Positions 1 to 11,611 of a DNA stretch of 64,000 nucleotides are shown here, piece by piece. Source of the stretch: Morella rubra (Eukaryota; Streptophyta; Magnoliopsida; Fagales; Myricaceae). Where the stretch lies: NCBI GenBank assembly GCA_003952965.2, contig CM025853.1, forward strand, positions 4,798,015 through 4,862,014, given 5' to 3'. The notes under the pieces are model-generated. The model saw nothing but the letters and a program-made list of their open reading frames with translations, ran no database searches and was not told the DNA's origin. Position 1 is the stretch's first letter. Each line of letters begins with the position of its first letter. Made by a program: the position numbers and the translations under genes.

Positions 1-299
1 TATGAGAGGACACGACATTTGATGCATAATACCTTCTTCCTATAAGAAAGACTTAAAAGCATTGCTTGTAAATTCACCGCCACCATCTGATTGAAATATT
101 TTTATTTTTTATTTTTATCAAAATGGCGGTGAATGAATTTAGAAAAAGCAGGAAAATTGTCCAAAAAATAAGATTTATGTTTAAGAGGAATAAGCCAAAT
201 AAACCGGCTATAATCATCAATTAGAACAGCATAATAAGAGAATTTTTCATGAGATTGAATAGGAGTTGGACCCCATAAATCCCAATGAGAATTTTCAAC

Positions 300-850
300 A
301 AAGCCAGATTGTTTATTGGAAGAAGGAAGAAACCGAAGTCAACTAAACTTTCCAATTTTACAACTATCACAAAAAGATTGTTTATGGTTTCCAGTAACTT
401 TTATGAGTCCCATGGACTTTAAAAGATCAATAGAAGCATGTTGTGGATGCCCAAGTCTCTGATGCCAAACATCAGCATCTACAGTTTGAGAGCGAACTGA
501 GAAGAAAGCTTTATTTGGTGCGCGAACAGTGTAGAGATTACCATTCTTGTGGCCTTTCAAAAGAACCTGATTTGTAGCTTGGTCCTTTATTGTAAACCCA
601 ACAGCAAAAAAATCACAATCAACATTAGAATCAGAGGTTAATTGACCAATAGATAGTAAATTTCTTTCGAGATTTGGCACAAGTAAGACATTTTTTAAAG
701 GAATACCCAAAGGAGCACTACCAATAAAGGCATCACCAATGTGAGTAATTGGTAACAAAGCTCCATTACCTACCATTACTTGATCGTGACCAGTATAGGG
801 ATGAATATTTTCTAAGATACCTGGATTTGATGTCATATTTGACACCTCGG
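300..850 (-). pseudogene. copia A pol fragment: protease tail, GAG-pre-integrase and integrase start
   Basis: The minus-strand translation shows the typical copia run of a protease C-terminal part (motifs like LLSIGQL), followed by the GAG-pre-integrase motif WHQRLGHP and a C-x2-C zinc-binding pair just before integrase. In the family these regions process the polyprotein and bind the cDNA ends. It belongs to copia A and continues off the left edge. Old coding fossil, not a host gene. Confidence 0.8.
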
Positions 851-949
851 AAGGTCGGCATCAGCACTAGTGTTCCAACCGTTTGGAACATTAGATGAAG
901 TACGAGTATTATGAGTGTGTTTGCCTCCCCCTTTGTGATTGTTGGAGTA

Positions 950-1626
950 GGAAGCGCTCTATTTGTTACTTAGGAAAGCAACATGGTTAGTCATTTCAGT
1001 AGCATGAATATTATGGCGTATTTCAAACCCGCGAAGAAGAAGCACAACTTCACTATAGGAGGGCATAGGTGGTTTCAGCATTGCCATGGTAAAACTTTCA
1101 TATTGGGCACCAAGGCCTTTGAGCAAAGAGAAAACTTTCTCTTTGTCATCAATGGGCTTTCCAACCCCAGCCAAGCTGTCCCAAGCACTTTTGAATTTTC
1201 GTATGCATCTAAAGAAAGTTCAAGAGTCTTACGCATGTAGTTCAATTCCTGACGTAGCTGGAACTCTCTTTCTTGAAAGGTTTGGGCATAGGATTCACGT
1301 AGAGCAGCGCAAATCTTAGCAGCAGAGTCGAGATCGACGACAAGACCAAGTGCCTCTTTAGTGAGGGTGCCAATTATCCACCTTCCAAGCATTCGATCGT
1401 TTTGCTTCCATTTAGTAAAAGCTGGATTTGTTCTATTTTGTCCATCACTAGAGGCTTCAGGACTAGTAACAAACTCACCAGGAGCAGATTGAGATCCCGT
1501 GAGAATTTCTACAAGATCTTGGCTTTCAGCCAATATGAGGACCTGCTCTAATTTCCACAAAGGATAATTATCTTGATTCAATCGCAGGGTGACAAAATTT
1601 CCCACGTTGAATGAAGAAGAAGCCAT
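950..1626 (-). pseudogene. copia A gag region
   Basis: The start is the minus-strand ATG at 1626. The N-terminal part has the DUF4219/UBN2-like opening of plant copia gag, with LRLNQDNYPLWK close to the start and a predicted helical UBN2 body after it. Gag forms the virus-like particle of such elements. The region is degraded. The sequence between its start and the LTR is interrupted by CACTA-1. Confidence 0.75.
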
Positions 1627-1671
1627 TGTGCAAGAGTTGTCTTTTTAAAAAAAGAGAAACAAAGAAAGAAA

Positions 1672-1900
1672 CACTACTAGAAAATTGACTTTTAGTGACG
1701 AAATTTTCGGTGACGAATTGAATTTCGTCACTAAAAGTCAATTTTTAGTGACAAAATGCTATTTTCGTCACAAAAAAGGTTTTTTCGTGACGAAACTACT
1801 TTTCGTCACCAATTTCGTCACTAAAGGTTTTATTTGTGACGAAATAAAATTGTTGTCACTAAAAGTTAATCTTTTGGTGACGGAAAGTTTCGTCACCCAC
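1672..1900 (+). repeat. CACTA-1 left terminal inverted repeat and fold-back block
   Basis: The outermost roughly 30 bp match the right end (about 14040-14089) in inverted orientation. Inside this, the unit TTTTAGTGACGAAAT and its reverse complement alternate several times, so the block can fold into a series of short hairpins. This is the usual build of plant CACTA ends, where the transposase cuts. Confidence 0.9.
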
Positions 1901-2910
1901 CGATCGATCGGTATCGTAACCGTCTGCAAATACGAAAGGATGATCGATCATCAATATATGACGATCGATCGGTAAGCGTAACCGTCACTTTTTTCGAATC
2001 GCCGTTCAACGAATGGGAAGACGCCACGTGTTAGAACATAGCGATCGATCGGTTCGTAACTACCGATCGATCGGCACAAATGATTATATGAAACCGCCGA
2101 AGTCATTTTTACCGGTTATCTCTCCACGAAATCTCTCGAATCCTCTCAAAGTGCAAGGAGCCATTTCGTGCTGCATTGTCTTCCAAAGTGCGTGGAATCA
2201 TCCTTCATTGTCTTCTACGTCAAAGGTACGTACTTATATTGTTTTTTAAGCAATATTAAGCGGTTGTTCAGTAGCGAATTTTTAGTTTACGTTTTCTATA
2301 TCATCGGAAAAATATTTATTTTATTGTTGATGTATGTTTTAAGAGTTTAGGATTGTTTTGGGATCAATTTTGGGTGATTTTGGGCCTGTTTTGGGGTTTT
2401 GGAACGTCTGTGTGTATTTGTTCCCGTAACGATCGATCGCCTCCATAGGCGATCGATCGGTGTGTAAGTGCTAGGTCAAATGATCGATCGGTTAAATTCA
2501 CCGATCGATCGCTGAATTTGGTACGGAGCGATCGATGCTTTAGTGAGCGATCGATCGTCTCCTCGAAATTGTGCGTTTCAATTCGGCTCGATCGATCGTT
2601 TATATAGACGATCGATCGTTATTAGTATCGATCGATCGCTTACACCTAAGCGATCGATCGGTAAGCTACAATGTGAAGCGTAGCGTTTTGATTAAGCGGC
2701 GATCGATCCCTTAGTGATACTGTGCGTTTGGTTGCATGGACGATCGATCGTCTGTGCACTGAAACGCGTCTTTTAACCGATAGCGTTCGATCGGTCAAAT
2801 TGATTGATCGATCGCCATTTAGTGATCGATCGGTATATTTAGTGATCGATCGTAAAATTTAGAAACGATCGATCGGCACATTTAGTGATCGATCGGTATG
2901 TTTGTTTCAA
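1895..2910. repeat. subterminal GATCGATC array, left cluster
   Basis: About twenty copies of the palindromic core CGATCGATCG, some with one changed base, spaced irregularly by roughly 15-60 bp, and often in mirrored pairs ending in GG or starting with CC. In En/Spm, short subterminal motifs are bound by the TNPA protein, and this array sits where such sites belong. The match to TNPA sites is by position and density; binding is inferred. Much of the array falls inside a likely 5' intron (2226-2979) of the following gene. Confidence 0.85.
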
Positions 2911-2979
2911 CTTCATTAATAATTACAATACGTTATTGTGATTGCTTATTAACACATATTTATATACAACTTTTGCAGT

Positions 2980-4213
2980 ATACATAAAATGTCAGGAGTT
3001 AAGCGTGCACGCACAACGAGAACCGGGACGGGATCGTCGTCCCAAGAGCAAGAAGTCGCTGATCCAATGATGACCTTGGAGAGGCGAATGGAGTACCTGA
3101 GGGGGCGGCCAGTGGCCAAAGAGCGTCCTGTGACGCTCTCTGATTTTGACCAGTTATTGTACGAGGAGCACTCCCTCTACTAGCTCTTCGAGTACCAGGG
3201 ATTTCTTCATCAGCTCTCGTGGACTGAGGGGTTTTGCGTGGACGCAGTTGTGCAAGATTTCTTCTGTGCACTCGTCTCGGTCGATAGAGCACCTGAGGTG
3301 CAGCTAGAGGTGCGAGGCGTGCAGTTCTTATTCTCGGCAGACGTCATTGCCGATTTCTTAAACTGCCCCCGGCCCGAGAGCCCCTGTTTCCCGGCGGTAC
3401 CCCTGAATGATGAACAGAGGACATCAGAGCAGGATTTGTGGACGCTGATGACTGGGAAGACCTCTGCAGTGGTGGGCAGCATAATTAAGCAGAGTGAGTT
3501 CAGTGAGTTTTGGCGGATTTTGCACCTTATCTGGACGCCGAACGTCGATGGCAGAACTCATTCCACCGAGTGTCCGTTCACGAGAGCTCAGTGCATGCTC
3601 TTACTGGGTCAGCAGACGCGGATAGATTTTCCGTGTACATGTTCGAGCTGATTATGGATGAGGCTTGGGAAATTAAGGAATATAGCCTCCCATACGGCGT
3701 GTTTCTGACTCAGTTCCTCATTTCTCGGGGAGTCGTGATCGCTGCCTCGGATACACGTAAGGAGGTTAAGAGTGCGCTGAACAAGTTCACTCTGTCCAGG
3801 AGCCGGGGCCAGGAGGGGGCATTGACTCGACGGTTCGCTCGTAGAGCAGCGGCGGCCGCAGAGGAGGCATCACGGCCTTCGACATCAGCGTCAGAGGCAC
3901 CTATGGAGACGGGAGCACCTGCAGTGCCTCCTCCATGGGTGGCCCAGCTATTTGCGGACTTCGACAGCCGTGTTGAAAGGCAGATGCAGTCATTAGAGGA
4001 GCAGCTGAAGGAGCTCCGGACCGCCTTCGATGGGGAGTGCACTGTGACAATGCTGCAAACAAGTCGGTCGTGGCTCATATGGCGGACGTCAACGAGCAGC
4101 TGGAAGAAATTAAAAAGACTCTGGATGATTTCAAGATGGAGGCAGATCCACAGAGGATTCCCGGAGATATTCCTGATGACGTGGCCACTTTCCGTGATGC
4201 TGTTCGACATTGA
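2980..4213 (+). pseudogene. extra CACTA-1 gene, possible plant transposon protein family (broken)
   Basis: The ATG at 2989 lies just after a good splice acceptor (tract ending TTTTGCAG at 2979). A matching donor, CAAAG/GTACGT, lies near 2225, suggesting an untranslated first exon. The product begins MSGVKRARTTRTG and continues through a globular part with LSDFDQLLYEE and VDAVVQDFFCAL, then an Ala/Pro-rich part and a C-terminal coiled-coil-like stretch (about 3960-4060). It resembles the putative plant transposon protein families seen inside large plant transposons, but I cannot name a function. A TAG at 3181-3183 and a frame change near 3510-3545 break it. Base composition is GC-rich compared with the AT-rich surroundings, suggesting separate ancestry from the transposase genes downstream. 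Confidence 0.55.
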
Positions 4214-4214
4214 T

Positions 4215-6560
4215 GAGTTTTTATGTTATTTTTTTATATCTATTTGGGACATACATTTTGATTTATGGTTTTATTTATCTGTTTGAGACATTTGTGTTTA
4301 TTTGGATTTGGTTTTTTTATTTACGTATTTGAGACATTTTCTGTTTATCTGTGGATATGCAGAAGAAACTTTGATTACATTTACGTGTTTTTCTATTTGT
4401 ATTTCTTTATCGACACTTATATAAGTAAAATGACCAATATACCCTTTGGTCGGCAAAAATAACGAAATAAGTGGTTTATCAAATAACTAATATAAAGAAT
4501 TTAACAAGAAATCGTTTTTTATTTTTCTGTTTTGCAACTAAATACACCGATCGATCGGTAAGTGCACACCGATCCATCGGTGTTATCCGTCGTCGTTTGG
4601 GTGCACTACCGATCGATCGGTATATACACCGATCGATCGCTACATTAGTTTTTAATCTAACCCTCATTTTTTTAAATAATGTGAGTTTAAATGATTAGAA
4701 ACATAGAAATATATATTAACAAAGTATGTTAGGATGTATTTAGATTACATAAAAACATATCAAGTACATATCATTAATTTTTAAGAAAGCATTTATAAGT
4801 TATACATGTTGCAACATAGATGCATTTTGTTTGTGTTAGTATGAGTAAGGTATTAAGATGTTAGAAATTAGTGACATAACGCTTATTTAACACATGATTA
4901 TAATTCATCAGTATGAGGTATGTATTAATATGATATTATAAGTAAATTAATTTTAATAATTAAGTCATTTGTTAGGCTAAAAACTTTTTTAATAATTAGG
5001 TTAACCGATCGATCGCGTTATTGGCGATCGATCGGTACATAACGGTGTCGTTTAATATTTTGGTACCAATGGATCGTTAATTTTGGGTCTTCATGCGACG
5101 TCGTTTTATTCTCGTCAACGATCGATCGATAATATACGATCGATCGGTCTAAAATCTGGGCGGGAATTTTATGCTTGGTAATCGATCGGTAATATTACCG
5201 ATCGATCGGTGTTTATCGCGCTTGAAATGCCAGGATGCTCTAAAGCCGTGGGTGAAGCAAAAACACACCCACGGCAAGAGGAAACTAGAGACTCGCGGCA
5301 AGGAGCTATTTTTCCCTTTAATTTTGTCTAAATACCGTCCTTTTAGTTGTGAGAGTGTTTAGAAGTCCTTAAGGTTAAGCCCAAGCTCAAATTCATTGGT
5401 TTTTTAACCGGGTGAGTATTGAAAAATTTGGGCGACATTTGTGAGATTTTGGTGTGAATTTAGTTCGTTTTGGTCTACATTTCGTGCAAAAGGTAATATC
5501 CTCAACCTACACTACGATTTATGAATGATTTCGTTGGTTATTTGGTGTTATTTTTATTTGTCTATTCGTGGGTGTTGTGGATTGGATTTGTGTTGATTAG
5601 AGCTTCTTAGAGTATTTTTAATATGTATATTAGAATTAGTATTGCATGAGGATGATTTGTGAGTGTTTTGGGCGTGGATTTGAGTGTGTGGGAGGCTGGC
5701 AAGCTGTTTTGTCGATCTGGGTTAGTCACGATCGATCACCAGATTCTGACGATCGATCATGTGTTAGATGGAGGTTCAGCGATCGATCGTCTATATAATG
5801 ACGATCGATCGGTCTTGAATACGATCGATCGTCTATAGTATCGATCGATCGCTGGTTAGGGCAGATTGCAAGTTATTGACCTTGTGTAGCATTTATTATA
5901 TTCTCATATTTATTATTGAAGTGCTTGAGTTCTGGAAATGAATCATGAAGTTTGAGAAGCCTGGAGGATGATTAGGAGTGTTTTTTTTAATAGTGATACA
6001 TGTATAATGTTTGAGCTTTATATTGAATGTTTGATTATTGAAGTGCTTGAGTTCTGGAAATAAATTATGCAGTTTGAGAAGCATGGAGGATGAATATTGG
6101 AGTGTTTTTGACTTGTTATGTTTGAGTTTATTTTTGGGATATAATGTGTGTACCTTAGACCCGTTCAAGGGTTAAGACGCGATAAATATGCGTTTATCGC
6201 GTAATAACCCTTGAATTGTCCACAATATGGACAGTTTGAGATTGTGTATTCGTGGTTGGACGAGTTCGGTACTTGTGTCCTGTCCTGTCTTGGAGGAAAT
6301 TCGGTATCATCTACCTTTTGTCTTCTGGGTATACTACTAGCATTGGTGTATGACGTCATACAACTATCGTTGATGACGTTTGCCTCCAACGCTGGTGCGT
6401 GTATTTGGGGACTGGGGGGAGATGCTGCCGAATTTTTTTCAAGGTATGGATGGACACAAGTTGAACTGATGTTCAACTCCAAATGCACAATCTTGAATGG
6501 GATAGACCTATCAGTGGGCTTAAAGTCAAGTTACAATGATTGGGTGTTTATGAATTACTT
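4215..6560 (+). other. CACTA-1 spacer with second and third GATCGATC clusters and putative transposase leader
   Basis: No protein gene is seen here. Two further clusters of CGATCGATCG lie at about 4545-5220 (ten copies, some imperfect) and 5725-5860 (six copies). Between them a stretch at about 5220-5500 is less AT-rich and ends in possible splice donors (GGGTGAGTATT near 5411 and AAAGGTAATATCC near 5491). It could be the untranslated first exon of the transposase mRNA, whose acceptor would be the TTTTTTTAG ending at 6579. The leader call is inference from splice-like signals only. Confidence 0.5.
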
Positions 6561-8534
6561 AATTCGTGTATTTTTTTAGATTGGTGGCGATGGATAAAAG
6601 TTGGGTTTACGAGAAAAATCGGTTTGGTGAAAAGTATGTGGAGGGGGTCCGTGGGTTTGTCGGTATGGCTGCTTGTTGTGTAGACTCTCGGGGTCAGATC
6701 AGATGTCCGTGTCGGAAGTGCAGAAATGTAGTGTTTCAAGTGTTGGATAAAATGGAAGATCATATATACATTAATGGGTTTGATGTGAGCTATAAGTCAT
6801 GGGTGTTTCACGGGGAGGGTATTCAACTTACTTCAAAGTTGAGTCAAGAGTCCGGTGCGAGCTTACCATATAGTGATGATGATTTAGAGGGAGATAACTC
6901 TGATAGAATGGAGGAAATGTTAACCGATGTTCGTGCCGGATTAGATGGTGGGGCGGCAAGGGTTGAAACGGAGAACCCTAATATTAAGGAAACCCCCACT
7001 TGGGGACCGAAGGCTTCGACACCATTAATAAATTATGGGAAGAGGCAGAACATGAATTGTATCCTGGATGTACCAAGTTTAGTAAGTTGTCATTTACGGT
7101 CCGGTTGTTGCACGTGAAGTCGGAGAATAAGTTGTCGGTTAAGGCATTTGATATGGTATTACAATTGATTAAGGAGGCATTGCCAGAGGGGGAGACGTTA
7201 CCAGGATCGTATTACGAGGCGAAACAATTGCGAAAGGATTTGGGTTTAGTTATGACAAAATCCATGCAACAGTAGTTAAGTCCTGTCCGTCCCCCAACCT
7301 GTCCTTCCAAGTTCTACATCCCCCCTACGCCCATTGCCTCCACGTTATTATTGAAGTGCTTGCTGCCATGGAGGATGAATATTGGAGTGTTTTTGACTTG
7401 TTATGTTTGAGTTATTTTTGGGATATAATGTGTGTACCTTAGACCCGTTCAAGGGTTAGGACGCGATAAATATGCGTTTATCGCGTAATAACCCTTGAAT
7501 TGTCCAAAATATGGACAGTTTGAGATTGTGTATTCGTGGTTGGACGAGTTCGGTACTTGTGTCCTGTCCAGTCTTGGAGGAAATTCGGTATCATCTACCT
7601 TTTGTCTTCTGGTATACTACTAGCATTGGTGTATGACGTCATACAACTATCGTTGATGACGTTTGCCCCAACGCTGGTGCGTGTATTTGGGGACTGGGGG
7701 GAGATGCTGCCGAATTTTTTCAAGGTATGGATGGACACAAGTCGAACTGATGTTCAACTCCAAATGCACAATCTTGAATGGGATAGGACCTATCAGCTGG
7801 GCTTAAAGTCAAGTTCAATGATTGGGTGTTTATGAATTACTTAATTCGTGTATTTTTTAGATTGGTGGCGATGGATAAGAGTTGGGTTTACGAGAAAAAT
7901 CGGTTTGGTGAAAAGTATGCGGAGGGGGTCTATGGCTGCTTGTTGTGTAGACTCTCGGGGTCAGATCAGATGTCCGTGTCGGAAGTGCAGAAATGTAGTG
8001 TTTCAAGTGTTGGATAAAATGGAAGATCATATATACATTAATGGGTTTGATGTGAGCTATAAGTTATGGGTGTTTCACGGGAAGGTATTCAACTTACTTC
8101 AAATTGAGTCAAGAGTCCGGTGCGAGCTTACCACATAGTGATGATGATTTAGAGGAGATAACTCTGATAGAATGGAGGAAATGTTAACCGATGTTCGTGC
8201 CGGATTAGATGGTGGGGCGGCAAGGGTTGAAACGGAGAACCCTAATATTAAGGAAACCCCCACTTGGGGACCGAAGGCTTCGACACCACTTAATAAGTTA
8301 TGGGAAGAGGCAGAACATGAATTGTATCCTGGATGTACCAAGTTTAGTAAGTTGTCATTTACGGTCCGGTTGTTGCATGTGAAGTCGGAGAATAAGTTGT
8401 CGGTTAAGGCATTTGATATGGTATTACAGTTGATTAAGGAGGCATTGCCAGAGGGGGAGACTTTACCAAATCGTATTACGAGGCGAAACAATTGCGAAAG
8501 GATCTTGGGTTTAGTTATGATAAAATCCATGCAT
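6082..8534 (+). repeat. 1.2-kb tandem duplication covering the transposase N-terminus
   Basis: The stretch starting CATGGAGGATGAATATTGG recurs at 6082 and 7367, an offset of about 1285 bp, and the two copies run in parallel to about 7268 and 8534. They are nearly identical, differing mostly by single-base gains or losses. A unique 98-bp junction (about 7269-7366) separates them and ends in a shorter repeat of the stretch near 6034. The duplicated unit holds a leader, a splice acceptor and the Transpos_assoc domain. Confidence 0.9.
6590..7275 (+). pseudogene. duplicated 5' part of the CACTA-1 transposase (upstream copy)
   Basis: The ATG at 6590 follows an acceptor-like TTTTTTTAG. The product starts MDKSWVYEKNRFGEKYVEG and shows the plant Transpos_assoc domain with paired cysteines (CPCRKCRN) at about residues 40-50, then an acidic linker. 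It stops shortly after the duplicated segment ends and lacks the catalytic Transposase_21 region. It is the front of a TNPD protein only. A frame change occurs near 7020 compared with the downstream copy. It could still give a truncated protein with the DNA- or partner-binding domain. Confidence 0.75.
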
Positions 8535-11491
8535 GTCAGAATGATTGTGTGTTTTTTGGAAGGAAAACAGTGAGTTAGACAGATGTCCGATATGTGGGGT
8601 GTCTCGGTGGAAATTCGAAAATGATTTGCGCAATCGAATTCCCAGAAAAGTGTTGCGTCATTTCCCTTTAATCCCTAGACTTAAACGTTTGTTTACCACA
8701 AAAGATGTAGCAATTGACATGAGATGGCATAAGGAAAAACGGGTCGATGATGGGGAGAGTTTGAGGCATCCTGCAGATTCATTGGTTTGGAAGAATTTTG
8801 ATAAGGACCATTGGTTTGCTCAAGATGCCCGCAACGTCCGCCTTGGTCTTGCTTCTGACGGGTTTAATCCGTTCGGAAACATGAGCAATGCGTACAGTAT
8901 TTGGCCGTCGTTGTGTTTCCATATAATTTACCCCCATGGAGGTGTATGAAGGTCCCATTTTCACTAATGACTCTTTTGATCCGGGTCGAAAGTCACCGGG
9001 AAATGATATAGATGTATATCTTCGACCCTTAGTGGAAGAGTTGAAACAACTATGGGAAGATGGAGTTGAGACACATGACGCTTCAGATGGGACGACATTT
9101 AAGATGCATGCAGCTTTGATGTGGACCATAAATGATTTTCCAGCATATGCCAATTTATCTGGATGGAGTACCAAAGGGAAGTTGGCATGTCCAACGTGTA
9201 ATTTAGACACTGACTATAAGTGGTTGAAGCACGGGAGAAGAATGTGTTATATGGGTCATAGGAGATACTTGACACCAGGGCATGCATGGAGATATGATGT
9301 GGATACGTTCGATGGGAAAGAAGAACATAGACTTCCGCCTGAGGAGTTAACTGGTGAGGACATATTGGAACAATTGACGCATGTCGGGAGACTATCTTTG
9401 GTAAAGCGTCAGGGAAGAATAGGGGAAAGAAGAAACAATCGTCGGAACGTTTGAATTGGACGAAGAAGAGCATATTTTTCCAACTGCCGTATTGGAGTAC
9501 ATTAGGGTTACGGCATAACTTGGACGTGATGCACATCGAGAAGAACATATGTGACAACGTGATTGGGACGGTGATGAATATCGAGTTCAAGACCAGAGAT
9601 TCAGCGGGTGCACGTAGAGATTTAGCTGAAATGGGGGTCAAAAAAGACTTGCACTTGGTGCATGACGGTCGGGTTGAATTGATGCCTCAAGCGGTGTATA
9701 CTTTATTCGGGAAGAGCGAAGGAGGGCCTGTGAGTGGTTAAAAGATGTGAGGTTCCCCGATGGTTATGCAGCTGAGATTTCACGTTGTGTGAATCTAGAT
9801 GAGTTGAAGGTTTCTGGAATGAAAAGTCATGATTGTCATGTGTTCTTGCAGAGGGTTCTTCCAGTGATGATCGAGGGTTGTTGAAGGAAGACGTGTGTGG
9901 CGCAGTGACTGAATTATGTTTGTTTTTTCGAGAGTTGTGTTCTCGTACGTTGAAGATTTCTGTATTGCAGAGGATGTCAGAAGATATCGGGATAATTTTA
10001 TGCAAGTTGGAAATGATTTTTCCACCCGCTTTTTTTACAATGATGATGCATTTGGCGGTCCACTTACCGCGCGAAGCAATGCTTGCTGGACCAGTACAAT
10101 ACAGATGGATGTATCCAGTTGAACGGTTGATGGGTGTCTCGAAACGGAATGTGAAAAATAAGTCTCGTCCCGAAGGGTCGATTGCAGAAGCGTATATTGA
10201 GAATGAGTGTTCGACATTTTGTTCCCAATACCTCCGAGGGGTCGAAACAGTGTTTAATCGCAGAGATCGAAACTACGATTCTGACGGCGATGAGGTACCA
10301 GAAAGGTCATTGGATGTGTTCACTCAGAGAATTAGATTGATAGGGGCTGCAAAAGGACATGACATAGACCGAACAGAGTTCAAGAAAGCTCGGTGGTTTG
10401 TGCTGAACAATTGCAAAGGCATCAGCAACTACTTAGAGTAAGTAAAATAAAATTTCATAGGTTTTCTATAATATACAGTCGTTGATTAACCTTATCATTA
10501 CAGTGAACACATGGACGAACTTCGCGCGCAAGGAGTTGGTAACATTTCTCGTATGCATGAGGAACAATTTCCGGATTGGTTCTTAGGGCGAGTAAGTGTT
10601 ATTGACAAATAATTCAAATTTAATATTGTGTCTTTGTTTTTAATGACCTTCTAATATATTGTTGTAGGTTCAAAAATTACGTTCTCAAAATCCATGTACA
10701 TCGATCGATGAATTGTATTCATTGGCACGTGGGCCTGATACACGAGTGATGCGTTATTCTGCATGTGTTATGAACGGATGTAGATATCATACAGTACAAC
10801 GGGAAGAACGTCGGAGAACTCAGAACAGTGGTATTGTAGTACCGGGATCACATGAGGGAAATCCAATAGAATTTTACGGAAGGCTTGTAGACATTTATGC
10901 CATGCAATACTTGCGGGAAATACTGTATATTTGTTTAAGTGTGATTGGTGGGACGTCGGAGATCACCGTGGAATTCGTATCGACGAGAACTTTAAGAGCA
11001 TAAACACTTCCCGACTGTGGTACTTAGAAGATCCATTTGTTTTGGCTAATCAAGCAAGTCAAGTGTTTTATCTAGTTGATAATCTGCATGGACCTACATG
11101 GCGAGTCGTGCAGAAGTTGTCGTGTAGAAATGCATATGACATTCCCGGCCTGGATCCGGATGGTGAAGTTGATGTAAACATTGAATCGGGAGCAGCCATC
11201 GCGAATGAAGCGTATCAAGAGGACGATGCCATTGACTTGTTTATAGACTTCCGACAGTTTAACCTTAATCCACTACGGAGGGATGACGTTACGCCAAACG
11301 TTATCCAAGCTTCTGAGGCAATTGATCGGCGGAAAAAAACGTATAGATAGTAATGATGTTTCAGAGGGGGATGAAGCAGAAATTGAAGAAAATACAAAGA
11401 AAGTGGGGACGAAGATTCGTTCGAAAGTGATAGCGACTCTACTGAGGATGAGGCATCGGGCGATAACGTGCAAGAATCAGATTCTGATTAA
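7871..11491 (+). CDS. CACTA-1 TNPD/TNP2-type transposase (frame-broken)
   Basis: This is the main transposase gene, starting at the second MDKSWVYEKN ATG. In order it holds: the Transpos_assoc domain (about 7871-8100), an acidic linker, the Transposase_21 catalytic region (about 8580-9740; motifs DGFNPFGNMS, MWTINDFPAYANLSGWS, GHRRYL, LDVMHIEKNI), DUF4218 (about 9750-10440; MYPVERLMG, RPEGSIAEAY), and, across introns at about 10441-10503 and 10590-10668, DUF4216 (10670-11200; YGRLVDIY, FKCDWWDV). An acidic tail ends at the TAA at 11489-11491. The family cuts both element ends and rejoins them with a 3-bp stagger. Several frame changes (for example around 7930, 8560, 8950, 9400 and 9740) mean this copy is probably inactive. 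Start chosen by the conserved N-terminus. Confidence 0.85.
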
Positions 11492-11611
11492 TAATTTCTT
11501 TCATGTATATTTTCTTTCTAATGTTGATGTTTGCTGAACTATTTTTACTGTTATGTCTCTTTTACCATATCTTTATCGTTTATTTTGTTATGTCACAGCT
11601 TCTACGGTGAA

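Noticed and set aside
1685-1975. Open frame in the CACTA-1 left end
   Set aside because: It is a product of the repeated TAGTGACGAAAT units, not a protein.
1895-2910. CRISPR-like array of short repeats
   Set aside because: Spacing is irregular, the repeat is a 10-bp palindrome, and it sits in a plant CACTA element.
5171-5362. Short plus-strand frame in the CACTA-1 spacer
   Set aside because: No recognisable domain; it overlaps GATCGATC motifs and more likely belongs to an untranslated leader.
6165-6579. Frames on both strands before the first transposase ATG
   Set aside because: They are in the duplicated leader, repeat with frame changes at 7536-7835, and show no family motif.
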